DNA of 64,000 bases from Amycolatopsis aidingensis (GCF_018885265.1 NZ_CP076538.1:6112001-6176000); one strand, 5' to 3'. Positions 26,539 through 35,050 are shown, counted from the first letter of the stretch. Notes: a model not told the origin generated them from the letters alone. A program made the numbers and translations.

Positions 26539-26714
26539 AAAGGGTGACATCTACGCAGCGGCCTGGAATACGACGGTTACCTGCTGGAATCAGCCGGATA
26601 CCTGACCGACCGAACGTTCAGCCGGGAGGCGCGGCCGTTACCCTGCGCCGTGACCGTCGGAGGTTGCGTACATTAGCCCGAAGGGAGTAGAGACACGTAG
26701 CCTGTCTTCCCTTG

Positions 26715-26744
26715 CGGTACCGAGCCCGGATCGGCTCAGTACCG
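26715..26744. terminator. Hairpin after the LpqW-like gene
   Basis: A 12-bp inverted repeat with one mismatch (26715-26726 with 26733-26744) and a 6-base loop lies 14 bp past the LpqW-like stop codon on the minus strand. It is probably its terminator. Confidence 0.6.
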
Positions 26745-26758
26745 ATTCAGCCAACGAT

Positions 26759-28501
26759 TCAGCCCGTGCCGCGGGTCCAGTCCACCGCGGAGCCGAACGG
26801 GCCGACCAGCGGCGGCCCGGGGGTCACCCCGGACACGCCGGTACCAACGGCGAGCGTGTCGGCGAGCTGGAACAGCGGGAGCACCACGTGCTGGCGCCAC
26901 AGCTCCGGTTCCACATCGGCCAGCGCGTCCGCGACGGGACGGGCACCGGTCAGCGCCGACTCGATGGTCGGCTGCAGACTCAGGTCACAGAAGGCGGCCG
27001 GGTTGGCAGGCACCGTTGGCGCGCTCCGCTCGGCCTCCTCCTCCGCGGCCCCACAGCCGAAGGTGGAGGCCAGGGTCGAGGCCGGATCACTGCTCACCGC
27101 CTGCGGGACCACCGCGATGTCCACCCCGACCGCACCGGTAGTGTCCGGCGTGCCGCGCTCCTCGTCCGCGCCGAAGGTCACCGGCATCGCGAGCAGGCCG
27201 GAGAACAGCTCCCGTGGCGGTGGGGTCACCATGCGCACCTCCACCCCGGCCGCGATCAGCTGCCGCCGTAGTTCCTCGGCGATGCTCGCGTAGGGCTCCT
27301 GCTCCCCCGGCGCCCCGATCACCACCGACAGGGCCGTGCCCTCGCGGCGCCAGGTGCCCGCTTCCTTGCTGTACCCGGCCGCGGTGAGCAGTTGCTCGGC
27401 GCGACCGGGGTCCGGGGCCGCCGGTGGCCCTGCGGACGGCATGGTGGCCCGGTAGTCGGGCATGGAGGGGGCCAGCACCTGGGCGTCCGCGCGCAGCGTG
27501 GCCGAGGGCCCGCCGTCCACCCCCTCGGCGATCAGCGCGTCCCGGTCGATCAGCGCCGCGACCCCGGCGCGCACCTGGTCGTCGGCCAGCACGCTGCCGA
27601 CCGGCCGCAGCAGCACGCTGGCGATCTGCGGCCTGGCGATGGTGTGCAGCTTGACGTCCGGGCCGAGGTCGCCGAGCAACTGCAACCCGGTCGCGTCGGT
27701 GCGGGCGAGGACGAACTGGGTGGTGCCGCTGCGCAGGGCGCCTGCCATTCCCGGCTGGTCGCCACGCCGCAGCACCAGCTGGTCCACCGCGGCCGGCTTG
27801 GCCCAGTACCGCTCGTTGCGCTCCAGCACGATCTCGCCCCGCGCCAGGTCCAGCGTCTTGATCGCGAACGGCCCGCCATAGGCCGGGAAGCTGTCGGCCA
27901 GTGCGCCCTGCCAGCCGCCGGGCGCGTCCTTGAGCAGATGCGCGGGGAGCAGGTCGTCGAACAGGGTCCGCCAGCCGGGGTAGGGCTTGCTGAAGGTGAC
28001 CTCGACCCGCTTGCCGCCCTCGGCCGAGGCGACGTCGGTGATCAGCCGGTAGCCCGCGGGCGCGACCACCCCCGGCTGCTCGCGCATGGCGGTGGCCAGG
28101 TAGTCGAAGTCCTCGGCGGCGATCGGTGCCCCGTCCGACCAGGATGCGTTCTGCTGGATGTCGTAGGTGACGGTGAACGGCTGCTGGTCGGTGACCTCGG
28201 CGGAGACCATCAGGTTCTCGTCCAGCTCACGGGTGCCGTCCTCGGTCGGCCGGAACACCGAGGGCAGCAGCAGCTGGGACAGGGCCGAGGTGACGGTGGA
28301 GGCGTCGGCCAGCTGGTGCGGGTTGTACCCGCCGGCCACGGCGTCCACGCCCACCACGATCTGCGAGGGCGTCTCCGGCTGCGGGGTGGAGGACTGCGCG
28401 ACCGGCGTCGGCGAGGTGGGCGGGGGCGGGGTGTTCGTGCACGCGGACAGCGCCACGACCAGCAGCAGGGCGAGCGCGACCCCCGAACCTCTCGCCTGCA
28501 C
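26759..28501 (-). CDS. LpqW-like lipoprotein (family-5 solute-binding fold)
   Basis: This 580-residue lipoprotein has a short signal (MQARGSGVALALLLVVALSA then Cys) and a Pro/Thr-rich linker, then a family-5 binding-protein fold. It is next to typA and near mshB, as lpqW (Rv1166) is next to typA in M. tuberculosis. LpqW is known in mycobacteria to steer lipomannan/lipoarabinomannan synthesis rather than peptide uptake; whether that applies here is inference. A CGAAEEEAERSA...CDL pair of cysteines late in the protein may form a disulfide. The GTG at 28501 is chosen because GGGAGG lies 7 bases upstream. No permease is coupled to it. Confidence 0.82.
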   Translation of the reverse strand: MQARGSGVALALLLVVALSACTNTPPPPTSPTPVAQSSTPQPETPSQIVVGVDAVAGGYNPHQLADASTVTSALSQLLLPSVFRPTEDGTRELDENLMVSAEVTDQQPFTVTYDIQQNASWSDGAPIAAEDFDYLATAMREQPGVVAPAGYRLITDVASAEGGKRVEVTFSKPYPGWRTLFDDLLPAHLLKDAPGGWQGALADSFPAYGGPFAIKTLDLARGEIVLERNERYWAKPAAVDQLVLRRGDQPGMAGALRSGTTQFVLARTDATGLQLLGDLGPDVKLHTIARPQIASVLLRPVGSVLADDQVRAGVAALIDRDALIAEGVDGGPSATLRADAQVLAPSMPDYRATMPSAGPPAAPDPGRAEQLLTAAGYSKEAGTWRREGTALSVVIGAPGEQEPYASIAEELRRQLIAAGVEVRMVTPPPRELFSGLLAMPVTFGADEERGTPDTTGAVGVDIAVVPQAVSSDPASTLASTFGCGAAEEEAERSAPTVPANPAAFCDLSLQPTIESALTGARPVADALADVEPELWRQHVVLPLFQLADTLAVGTGVSGVTPGPPLVGPFGSAVDWTRGTG

Positions 28502-28601
28502 GCTGTTGCCTCCCACTTCGCAGTCGACGAAAGTACCGCCACCAGGGGGACGTTTCCCGGCGCCCGCCGGTTCCCCCGCGGTGGCGGCCCGCCCAGCGAC
28601 G

Positions 28602-30548
28602 TCAGGCCTTGCTGTCGCGCTGCTTGGCGCGCGAACGTTCCTTGGCCCGCTGGTGGACGTCCAAGGTCACCTTACGCACCCGGACGACATCCGGCGCGAC
28701 TTCGACGCATTCGTCCAGCGCACAGAACTCCAGCGCCTCCTCGAGGCCGAGCTTGCGCGGCCGGGCGAGCCGCTCCAGCTCCTCCCCCGCGGAGGAGCGC
28801 ATGTTGGTGAGCTTCTTCTCCTTGGTGATGTTCACGTCGAGGTCCTCTGCCCGCGGGTTCTCCCCAACGACCATGCCCTCGTAGACCTCGGCACCGGGTT
28901 CGACGAAGAAACTGCCCCGCTCGGCGAGCTGGATCAGCGCGTAGGCGGTGGCGGGCCCGGAACGGTCGGCGACCAGCGACCCGTTGTGCCGGGTACGGAT
29001 CTCCCCGGCCCAGGGGAAGTAGCCCTCGAAGACGTGGTGGGCGATCCCGGTGCCGCGGGTCTCGGTGAGGAACTCGGTGCGGAACCCGATCAGGCCGCGC
29101 GCGGGCAGCACGTAGTCGAGCTTGATCCGGCCGGTGCCGTGCCCGCTCATCTGCTCCATCCGGCCCTTGCGGGCGGCCAGCAGCTGGGTGATGGCACCGA
29201 GGTGCTCCTCGGGCGCGTCCACCGCCAGCCGCTCGAACGGCTCGTGCAGCTTGCCGTCGATGGTGCGGGTGACCACCTGCGGCTTGCCGACGGTGAGCTC
29301 GAAGCCCTCCCGGCGCATCTGCTCGACCAGCACCGCGAGCGCGAGCTCGCCGCGGCCCTGCACCTCCCAGACGTCCGGGCGTTCGGTTGGCAGCACACGG
29401 ACGCTGACGTTGCCGATCAGCTCCTGGTCCAGCCGGGCCTTGACCAGGCGGGCGGTGAGCTTGTCCCCGCCGCCCTTACCGGCCAGCGGGGAGTTGTTCA
29501 CGCCGAAGGTCATCGAGATGGCGGGCTCGTCCACGGTGATCCGGGGCAGCGCCCCTGGCTGCTCCGGATCGGCGAGGGTGTCGCCGATGGTGATGTCCGG
29601 GATCCCGGCGATGGCGACCAGGTCCCCCGCGGCGGCCTCCTGCGCGGGCACCCTGGTGAGCGCCTGAGTGACCAGCAGCTCGGAGATCCGGACCTGGCGC
29701 ATCGAACCGTCCGCGCGCATCCAGGCGACGGTCTGGCCCTTGCGCAGGCTGCCTGCGTGGATCCGGATCAGCGCGATCCGGCCGAGGAAGCTGGAGGCGT
29801 CCAGGTTGGTGACCAGCGCGCGCAGCGGCGCCTGCGGATCCACCGCGGGCGGGGGCACATGCCGCAGCAGGGTGTCGAACAGCGGGTCCAGGTTGGCGCT
29901 GTCCGGTTCGGCCCCGTCCGCGGGCCGCTCCAGGCTGGCCTTGCCCGACCGCGCCGAGGCGTAGACCACCGGCAGGTCCAGCACCGCGTCCAGGTCGGCG
30001 TCCTCGACCTCGCTTGCCAGGTCGAGCAGCAGGTCGTGGGTCTCCTCGACCACCTCGGCGATCCGGGCGTCCGCACGGTCCACCTTGTTCACCACCAGCA
30101 GCACCGGCAGCCCCGCCTGCAGGGTCTTGCGCAGCACGAACCGGGTCTGCGGCAGCGGGCCCTCGCTGGCGTCCACCAGCAGCACCACACCGTCCACCAT
30201 GGCGAGCCCGCGCTCGACCTCCCCGCCGAAGTCGGCGTGCCCCGGGGTGTCGATCACGTTGATGGTCACCGGGCCGTGTTCGGTGCCGCGCCGGATGGCG
30301 GTGTTCTTGGCCAGGATGGTGATGCCCTTCTCGCGTTCGAGCTCACCGGAGTCCATGACCCGGTCGACCAGCTCTTCCCGCTCGGCGAAGGCGCCGGACT
30401 GCCGCAACATGGCGTCGACCAGGGTGGTCTTGCCGTGGTCCACATGGGCCACGATGGCGATATTGCGCAGGTCCGCCCGCTCCGCCCTGGACGCCGCGGA
30501 ACCCGGGCCGTCGGGGAGGCGCGGGGCGGGACTTGCGTCAACAGTCAT
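28602..30548 (-). CDS. typA: Ribosome-associated translational GTPase TypA/BipA
   Basis: This 648-residue EF-G-like GTPase acts on the ribosome in stress and low-temperature assembly. The G motifs are AHVDHGKT (34-41), a switch region with [14 protein letters not shown] [21 protein letters not shown], and NKVDRADAR. They are followed by domain II, the elongation-factor C-terminal fold and the TypA-specific C-terminal end. The N-terminus has a ~25-residue extension. A TAACCT six bases before the ATG suggests leaderless transcription. It diverges from the iron-box-linked small gene. Confidence 0.96.
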   Translation of the reverse strand: MTVDASPAPRLPDGPGSAASRAERADLRNIAIVAHVDHGKTTLVDAMLRQSGAFAEREELVDRVMDSGELEREKGITILAKNTAIRRGTEHGPVTINVIDTPGHADFGGEVERGLAMVDGVVLLVDASEGPLPQTRFVLRKTLQAGLPVLLVVNKVDRADARIAEVVEETHDLLLDLASEVEDADLDAVLDLPVVYASARSGKASLERPADGAEPDSANLDPLFDTLLRHVPPPAVDPQAPLRALVTNLDASSFLGRIALIRIHAGSLRKGQTVAWMRADGSMRQVRISELLVTQALTRVPAQEAAAGDLVAIAGIPDITIGDTLADPEQPGALPRITVDEPAISMTFGVNNSPLAGKGGGDKLTARLVKARLDQELIGNVSVRVLPTERPDVWEVQGRGELALAVLVEQMRREGFELTVGKPQVVTRTIDGKLHEPFERLAVDAPEEHLGAITQLLAARKGRMEQMSGHGTGRIKLDYVLPARGLIGFRTEFLTETRGTGIAHHVFEGYFPWAGEIRTRHNGSLVADRSGPATAYALIQLAERGSFFVEPGAEVYEGMVVGENPRAEDLDVNITKEKKLTNMRSSAGEELERLARPRKLGLEEALEFCALDECVEVAPDVVRVRKVTLDVHQRAKERSRAKQRDSKA

Positions 30549-30664
30549 GCCCGCAGGTTACGGGCCGCGCCCGTGCGGACCTGGGGCAGGAGGCGGTCAC
30601 GGTCGTCCAGGTCACACCTCGGCCCGGCCTGCCGGGCCTCGGGTGCTCGATCCCACACCGCGAT

Positions 30665-30683
30665 CAAGGCTAGGCTCGCCTAA
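30665..30683. promoter_or_regulatory. Iron box (DtxR/IdeR/DmdR-type operator)
   Basis: CAAGGCTAGGCTCGCCTAA matches the streptomycete iron-box form TTAGGTTAGGCTCACCTAA at 15 of 19 positions (14 of 19 against the general IdeR consensus). It lies 41 bp upstream of the start of the 54-residue Cys/Lys protein, in the gap divergent from typA, so iron-dependent repression of that small gene is likely. Confidence 0.6.
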
Positions 30684-30723
30684 CCTGGTGGATCAGCACC
30701 GAACCGACCGACGCGGAGCACGA

Positions 30724-30888
30724 GTGGGCAAGAAGCATGGCGGCAATGCGGACGCGAAAGCCATCGTCCGCAAGAAGATGAAGGCCGGCAAGGTCAAAAA
30801 GAAGTGCTGCCAGTCGAAGCCGCGCTGCAAGAAATGTCCGGTACTGGCCCTGAAGAAGGCGAAAAACCAACTGGACAAAGCGGCATGA
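30724..30888 (+). CDS. 54-residue lysine- and cysteine-rich small protein
   Basis: The product is very basic (about one third Lys/Arg) and carries a metal-site-like cysteine cluster, [11 protein letters not shown]. There is no signal peptide or membrane helix. The GTG at 30724 has GGAG six bases upstream. The cysteine pattern could bind iron, zinc or an iron-sulfur cluster, and the lysine content could bind nucleic acid. An iron-box-like operator directly upstream suggests it is made under iron limitation. I do not recognise the family. Confidence 0.75.
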   Translation: MGKKHGGNADAKAIVRKKMKAGKVKKKCCQSKPRCKKCPVLALKKAKNQLDKAA

Positions 30889-30947
30889 AGTACTCGGGTT
30901 GACGCGCCCGCACCGAGTTCCCGTCTCCCGATGCGGGCGTCGGCGAT

Positions 30948-31247
30948 CTAGTGGGCTACCGCCTCGTTGACCTCCCTGAGCTCGGGAGCCGTCCTCGTCG
31001 GGGAGAACTCGATCACCTCGTAGTGCGCGAGGTGCTGGATGGCGAACGGATCGGTGGCCAGGATGGCGTCCAGCTTCCCCCGCAACATGGGACGCGCGAT
31101 GATCACACCGCCGGTCCGCGGGTTGCGGCGGCCGGAGGCGAGGAAGTTGCCCTGCTCATACTGCTTGGCGAGCCACTCGGCGTGGTCCGGCAGGGCGTAG
31201 TCGATTTCCTGGATGGGCGCGGTGTAGTTGACCAGTACGACATACAT
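30948..31247 (-). CDS. YciI-family protein
   Basis: This 99-residue ferredoxin-like-fold protein has the typical YciI features: an early Tyr-rich strand, DYALPDHAEWLAKQYEQGNF with the conserved His/Asp pair, SGRRNPRTGGVIIA and DPFAIQHLAHYEVIEF. YciI proteins are thought to be small enzymes or enzyme modules with a His-Asp dyad; the reaction is unknown. The ATG at 31247 follows GGAGAT. It diverges from the trpS leader. Confidence 0.92.
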   Translation of the reverse strand: MYVVLVNYTAPIQEIDYALPDHAEWLAKQYEQGNFLASGRRNPRTGGVIIARPMLRGKLDAILATDPFAIQHLAHYEVIEFSPTRTAPELREVNEAVAH

Positions 31248-31334
31248 ATCTCCACGGTAGACCCGACCGCGCCGGATAAACGCCGTTAACAGGCGCGTCG
31301 ATGCCTATCGTTGACCCGGCACGCCCGAAACGTG

Positions 31335-31362
31335 TGAAACCGCCGAATTTTATCGCTACACT
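31335..31362 (+). promoter_or_regulatory. Candidate promoter of the trpS leader transcript
   Basis: TGAAAC (31335-31340) and TACACT (31357-31362) are spaced by 16 bases and resemble -35 and -10 boxes of the principal sigma factor. The transcript would begin near the leader-peptide ATG at 31370. Confidence 0.4.
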
Positions 31363-31369
31363 GCGGGAC

Positions 31370-31429
31370 ATGCACAGCAGTCGTATCCAGTGGTGGCCGC
31401 CGCCCTGCGGCCCCGCAGCTGTGCGCTGA
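31370..31429 (+). CDS. trpS leader peptide with tandem Trp codons
   Basis: This is a 19-residue open frame, MHSSRIQWWPPPCGPAAVR, ending in TGA. The two adjacent TGG codons (31391-31396) lie between the arms of a 7-bp stem, GCACAGC (31372-31378) with GCTGTGC (31418-31424). A terminator hairpin follows at 31438-31462. Together they form a classical ribosome-mediated attenuator. When charged tRNA-Trp is scarce, a ribosome stalled on the Trp codons would break that stem and let GCGGCC (31407-31412) pair with GGCCGC (31441-31446), preventing the terminator. A comparable leader controls an auxiliary TrpRS gene in Streptomyces coelicolor. Confidence 0.8.
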   Translation: MHSSRIQWWPPPCGPAAVR

Positions 31430-31437
31430 CATGACAC

Positions 31438-31462
31438 GAAGGCCGCCCGCCCGGCGGCCTTC
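31438..31462 (+). terminator. Attenuator terminator hairpin ahead of trpS
   Basis: A perfect 10-bp stem, GAAGGCCGCC (31438-31447) with GGCGGCCTTC (31453-31462), has a CGCCC loop. It lies 9 bp after the leader-peptide stop and 50 bp before trpS. Its left arm can alternatively pair with GCGGCC at 31407-31412, as expected for an antiterminator. Confidence 0.75.
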
Positions 31463-31511
31463 TCTCCGGTCCGGAGGCCTGGTGGCGAGCGGCGCGACCA
31501 GGGAAGGCACC

Positions 31512-32477
31512 ATGACCAGACTCTCCGGCATCACCCCGTCCGGCCGGGTTCAACTCGGCAACTACCTCGGCGCGATCCAGCGGTGGGCGAGCCAGGGCAC
31601 GGCGGACGACCTGTACTTCGTGTCCGACCTGCACGCGATGACGAGCACTCACAACCCCGCGATGCTGCGCGCGCTGACCGGCGAGCAGCTGGCGGTGCTG
31701 ATCGCGGCCGGGATCCCGGCGGAGTCGGTGTTCGTGCAGTCCGACCTCACCCGCGAGCTGGGCGCGCTGAGCTGGGTACTGGAGTGCACCTGCACCTTCG
31801 GCGAGGCCGCCAGGATGATCCAGTTCAAGGAGAAGGCCAAGGGGCAGGCCGGGGTGCGGCTGAGCCTGCTGACCTACCCGGTGCTGATGGCCGCGGACAT
31901 TCTGTTGCAGGGCGCGGACGAGGTTCCGGTCGGCGCGGACCAGCGGCAGCATGTCGAGCTGGCGCGCACCCTGGCCAAGCGGTTCAACGCCACCTACGGC
32001 GAGGTGTTCACCGTGCCGAGGGCGGTACTGCCGCCCGCGGGCGCCCGGGTACGCGATCTCGCCGATCCGGCGCGCAAGATGTCCAAGTCCACCCGCGACT
32101 CCGCGGGTGTGGTGTTCGTGCTGGACGAGCCGGAGCTGGTCCGGCGCAAGATCCGGCGTGCGGTGACCGACGACGCGCGCTCGGTTGAGTACGACCCGCG
32201 GCGGCCGGGGCCTGCGAACCTGCTGGAGATCCTGGCCGCCTGCGCCGGGGACACCCCGGAGCGGGTCGCCGGGGACTACGGGTCCTACGGGGCGCTGAAG
32301 GAGGGTGTGGCCGAGGCGGTGGTGGAGACCCTGCGGCCGATCCGCGAGCGGGCGGGCGGGTTGCTGGACGATCCCGCCGAGCTGGAACGGGTCCGCAAGG
32401 CGGGCGCGGCCAGGGCCACGCAGCGGGGCGAGCACCGCCTGCACTCGGCGTTACGGCTGGTGGGCACCGGCCACTAG
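31512..32477 (+). CDS. trpS: Tryptophan--tRNA ligase
   Basis: This 321-residue class Ic synthetase charges tRNA-Trp. The ATP-binding HIGH-equivalent is PSGRVQLGNY at 9-18, the KMSKS loop is at 189-193, and GADQRQHVELAR carries the conserved dimer and ATP contacts. The ATG at 31512 follows GGGAAGGC. It is preceded by an attenuator, which in actinobacteria is known for stress-induced or indolmycin-resistant TrpRS copies; whether this is the only TrpRS of the organism cannot be seen from the window. Its last 27 bp overlap the convergent Nudix gene. Confidence 0.96.
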   Translation: MTRLSGITPSGRVQLGNYLGAIQRWASQGTADDLYFVSDLHAMTSTHNPAMLRALTGEQLAVLIAAGIPAESVFVQSDLTRELGALSWVLECTCTFGEAARMIQFKEKAKGQAGVRLSLLTYPVLMAADILLQGADEVPVGADQRQHVELARTLAKRFNATYGEVFTVPRAVLPPAGARVRDLADPARKMSKSTRDSAGVVFVLDEPELVRRKIRRAVTDDARSVEYDPRRPGPANLLEILAACAGDTPERVAGDYGSYGALKEGVAEAVVETLRPIRERAGGLLDDPAELERVRKAGAARATQRGEHRLHSALRLVGTGH

Positions 32478-32858
32478 GGCCAGCAGGTCGGGTAGCAGGA
32501 TCCGGTCGGCCGGCAGCCAGTCAAGGCCGGCCAGGTCGTCGGCGCCGAGCCAGCGCAGTGCCCGGTGTTCCACGGCGCGCGGCTCGCCATCCGGATCGGC
32601 CAGCCGCGCGCCGAAGATCCGCAGGATCCTGCCCTCGCCCAGGTCGACGTCCCCGCCGACCCGCGCGCCGACCACCACCTCGACGCCGAGTTCCTCGGCG
32701 CACTCCCTGCGCAGCGCCTCGATCTCGGACTCGCCGTCCTCCACCCGCCCACCGGGCAGCTCCCAGCGCCCGGCGGCCTCCGCCGGGTACGCCCGTTGCT
32801 GCGCGAGCAGGGTTCCCCCGCGCACCACCGCCGCCCCCACGATCACCTTCGTTCCCAC
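32451..32858 (-). CDS. Nudix hydrolase, MutT-like
   Basis: This is a 135-residue pyrophosphohydrolase. The Nudix box is complete: GGRVEDGESEIEALRRECAEELGV (G-x5-E-x7-R-E-x2-E-E), near residues 36-59. Opening strands VIVGAAVVRGGTLLAQQRAYP and the WELPGGR motif resemble 8-oxo-dGTP or CTP-type MutT proteins, so nucleotide-pool cleaning is likely. The start is GTG at 32858; TAGGCT nine bases upstream could be a -10 for a leaderless message. It overlaps trpS at the 3' end. Confidence 0.93.
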   Translation of the reverse strand: MGTKVIVGAAVVRGGTLLAQQRAYPAEAAGRWELPGGRVEDGESEIEALRRECAEELGVEVVVGARVGGDVDLGEGRILRIFGARLADPDGEPRAVEHRALRWLGADDLAGLDWLPADRILLPDLLALVAGAHQP

Positions 32859-32886
32859 GAGCGCCGCAGCCTACCCGGCCAGCTTG

Positions 32887-33012
32887 TTGACCGTACGCAA
32901 ACAGCCAACGCGTGCGCGTGAACGGCAAACGCGTGCGCGTGGCGGGCAAACACGCCGAGGCCCGGCGTGTTTGCCGCTCACATCCGCGCGTTTGCTGTTG
33001 ACGTACGGTCAA
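32887..33012. repeat. 126-bp nested palindromic element with internal direct repeats
   Basis: The outer arms TTGACCGTACG (32887-32897) and CGTACGGTCAA (33002-33012) are perfect. The next bases of each arm (CAAACAGCCAACGCG against TCAACAGCAAACGCG) are nearly complementary. Inside are two direct copies of AACGCGTGCGCGTG and a 12-bp perfect hairpin, GGCAAACACGCC with GGCGTGTTTGCC, around a 7-base loop. The right edge contains the stop codon of the sensor kinase (33009-33011). It may act as that operon's terminator, but its complexity suggests a repetitive extragenic element. Confidence 0.7.
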
Positions 33013-34349
33013 GAACGGTTGGCTGGCCAGATCACCTGGAACCGGGCGCCCCCATCGGGTGACTCGCCGACCAGGACCCGGCCACCTCGGCGGCGGGCGG
33101 CCTCGGCCACCATCGCCAGCCCCAGCCCGGTGCCGCCGGATTCGCGGGCGCGGTCGTCGGCGACCCGGTAGAAGCGGTCGAACACGTGCTCGCGGTGCTC
33201 GGGGGCGATACCGGGGCCGTCGTCGTCCACCACCACCCGCACCTGGGAACGGGAAGCGAGCACGGACACCACGATCTGCGCCTCGGCGTAGCGGCGAGCG
33301 TTGCGCAGCAGGTTGTTCAGCACCAGCTCGACCTCGGCATGGGTGGCCATCGCCCACGCGCTCGGCACGGCCGCGCTGACCCGAGCGGCGGGAGCCTCCG
33401 GCGGCAGCCTGCCGACGGCAGCGTGCGCCTCGGTGACCAGGTCCACCGGTTCCGCGGCAGGCAGCTCCCCCGCGTCCGAGCGGGCCAGCGCCAGCAGGCC
33501 GTCCAGCAGAGTGGACAGCCGTTCGGCCTCGTCCAGCACGTCGGCGAGGGTCTCCTGGGACAGCTCGGGGTCCGGGTTGGCCACCGCCACCTCGGCCTGT
33601 ACCCGGATCGAGGCCACCGGGGAACGCAGCTCGTGCGCGGCGTCCCCGGTGAACCGGCGCAGCCGCTCGCTGACCTCCTCCTGCCTGGCCAGCAGCGTGT
33701 TGAACTCCGCGGCCAGCGAGCGCAGCTCGTCCTGCGCCTCCGGCAGCGGTAACCGCCCGCCCGGCGGCAGCCCACGGACCGAGCGGCGCATCCGCTCCAC
33801 CGGACGCAGGGCGGAGCCGACCCCGGCCCAGGTGGCCGCGGCCGCGACGATCGCGGCCACCAGCGCGACCATCAGCAGCCAGCGCGAGCCGTCCACTACC
33901 GCCGAGCGGAAGCCGACCATCGGCGCCCCGGCCACGACCAGCCGCTGGTAGCCGTCCGGGGCGGTGACCACCTCGCCAAGCCAGCGCCAGTGCGGCCCAT
34001 CCTGCTCCTTGTCGCGCACCGCCAGCCCGGCCTTCAGGTCGCCGATCTCCCCGGCGTCCAGGCCGGTCGGCCCGCCCCCGTCCACCGGCGTCCCCGCGGT
34101 GTCCAGCACCCGCACCGGCACCCGCATCGACCGCTCCGGCGGGTGATAGCCCTGGCTGACCTCCTGGCTCGCGGGCACCAGCGCCTCCCGCAGCTCCTCG
34201 TCCACCGACTGCACCAGCAGCGGTCCGAGCAGCTTCCCGGCCAGCGCCGCGAGCCCGATCAGGAAGGCCAGCGTGATGGTGACGGCGAGCAAGGTGATCC
34301 GGAACCGCAGGCTCCGGCGCAGCCACCAGTGCCGGGGCGAGCGGATCAC
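33009..34349 (-). CDS. Sensor histidine kinase of a two-component system
   Basis: This 446-residue membrane kinase has an N-terminal helix (~20-42), an extracytoplasmic sensor region (~45-155), a second helix, HAMP, then HisKA with HELRSPVASI (phospho-acceptor His239), and an ATPase domain with N box LNNLLRNARRYA, G1 DDGPGIA and G2 GGTGLGLAMV. It is fourth-base coupled to the response regulator (ATGA overlap at 34346-34349). Together they probably sense an envelope condition and control the divergent LolA-like/ABC operon; the signal is unknown. Confidence 0.95.
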   Translation of the reverse strand: MIRSPRHWWLRRSLRFRITLLAVTITLAFLIGLAALAGKLLGPLLVQSVDEELREALVPASQEVSQGYHPPERSMRVPVRVLDTAGTPVDGGGPTGLDAGEIGDLKAGLAVRDKEQDGPHWRWLGEVVTAPDGYQRLVVAGAPMVGFRSAVVDGSRWLLMVALVAAIVAAAATWAGVGSALRPVERMRRSVRGLPPGGRLPLPEAQDELRSLAAEFNTLLARQEEVSERLRRFTGDAAHELRSPVASIRVQAEVAVANPDPELSQETLADVLDEAERLSTLLDGLLALARSDAGELPAAEPVDLVTEAHAAVGRLPPEAPAARVSAAVPSAWAMATHAEVELVLNNLLRNARRYAEAQIVVSVLASRSQVRVVVDDDGPGIAPEHREHVFDRFYRVADDRARESGGTGLGLAMVAEAARRRGGRVLVGESPDGGARFQVIWPANRS

Positions 34350-35050
34350 TCCGGGCCGACCGGCGCCAACGGGTCGGCGGCGAGATACCCGTGCCCGCGC
34401 ACGGTGCGCACGATCTCACCCGCGCCGACGGCGTCCAGCTTGCGGCGCACGTAACCGACGTAGACCTCCACCACGTTCCTGGTCGCGGCCTGCTCGTCCC
34501 CCCACACCGCACGCAGCAGCTCGTCCTTGGTGACCACCGCGCCCGCGCGGCCGACCAGCACCTCCAGCAGGGCGAACTCCCGCGGGCTCAGCGCGACCGG
34601 CTCCTCCTGCCAGCGGACCTCGCGGGCCGCCCGGTCCACCACCAGCGCACCGACCCGCAGCGGCCCCTTCCCGCCCTCGCTCGCCGCCCGCCGGAGCACG
34701 GCCCGCACCTGCGCCACGAGCACCACGAAGGAGAACGGTTTGACCAGATAGCCGTCGGCGCCGAGGTCCAGCCCGTCGGCCTGGTCCACCTCGCCGTCCT
34801 TTGCGGACACCAGCAGCACGGGGGTCCGCACGCCCTCGGCACGCAGCTGTTGCAGCACCCGGTAGCCGGACAGCCCGGGCAGCATGATGTCCAGCAGCAG
34901 CACGTCGAAGGAGCCGGTCCGGCCCAGCCGCAGCGCCGACGGCCCGTCCGCGGCGGTGACCACGTCCATGCCCTCGGCCCGCAGGCCGCGCTGCAGGGCC
35001 TTGCGGACGCCGGCCTCGTCATCCACCACCAGTACTCGCGGTTGTTGCAC
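34346..35050 (-). CDS. OmpR-family response regulator
   Basis: The 234-residue protein has a receiver domain (acid pocket Asp10/Asp11, phospho-acceptor Asp54 in LLLDIMLPG, Lys in VSAKDGE) and a C-terminal winged helix (LSPREFALLEVL, VTKDELLRAVWGDEQ, VEVYVGYVRRKLDA, IRTVRGHGYLA-like end). The start is GTG at 35050. It shares the 172-bp divergent region with the LolA-like gene, where paired TCTCAG repeats at 11-bp spacing look like its binding sites. Confidence 0.96.
   Translation of the reverse strand: MQQPRVLVVDDEAGVRKALQRGLRAEGMDVVTAADGPSALRLGRTGSFDVLLLDIMLPGLSGYRVLQQLRAEGVRTPVLLVSAKDGEVDQADGLDLGADGYLVKPFSFVVLVAQVRAVLRRAASEGGKGPLRVGALVVDRAAREVRWQEEPVALSPREFALLEVLVGRAGAVVTKDELLRAVWGDEQAATRNVVEVYVGYVRRKLDAVGAGEIVRTVRGHGYLAADPLAPVGPE

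Larger units (their letters stand above)
26366..26758. other. 393-bp gap between two binding-protein genes
   Basis: No gene is seen. On the minus strand it carries the end region of the LpqW-like gene (a hairpin at 26715-26744), an inverted repeat at 26511-26538, and the promoter and leader of the peptide-binding-protein gene. Base composition is slightly more AT-rich than in the coding regions. Confidence 0.6.

Noticed and set aside
31260..31511. T-box riboswitch upstream of trpS
   Set aside because: No T-box sequence or specifier stem was seen; the leader peptide and terminator explain the region better.
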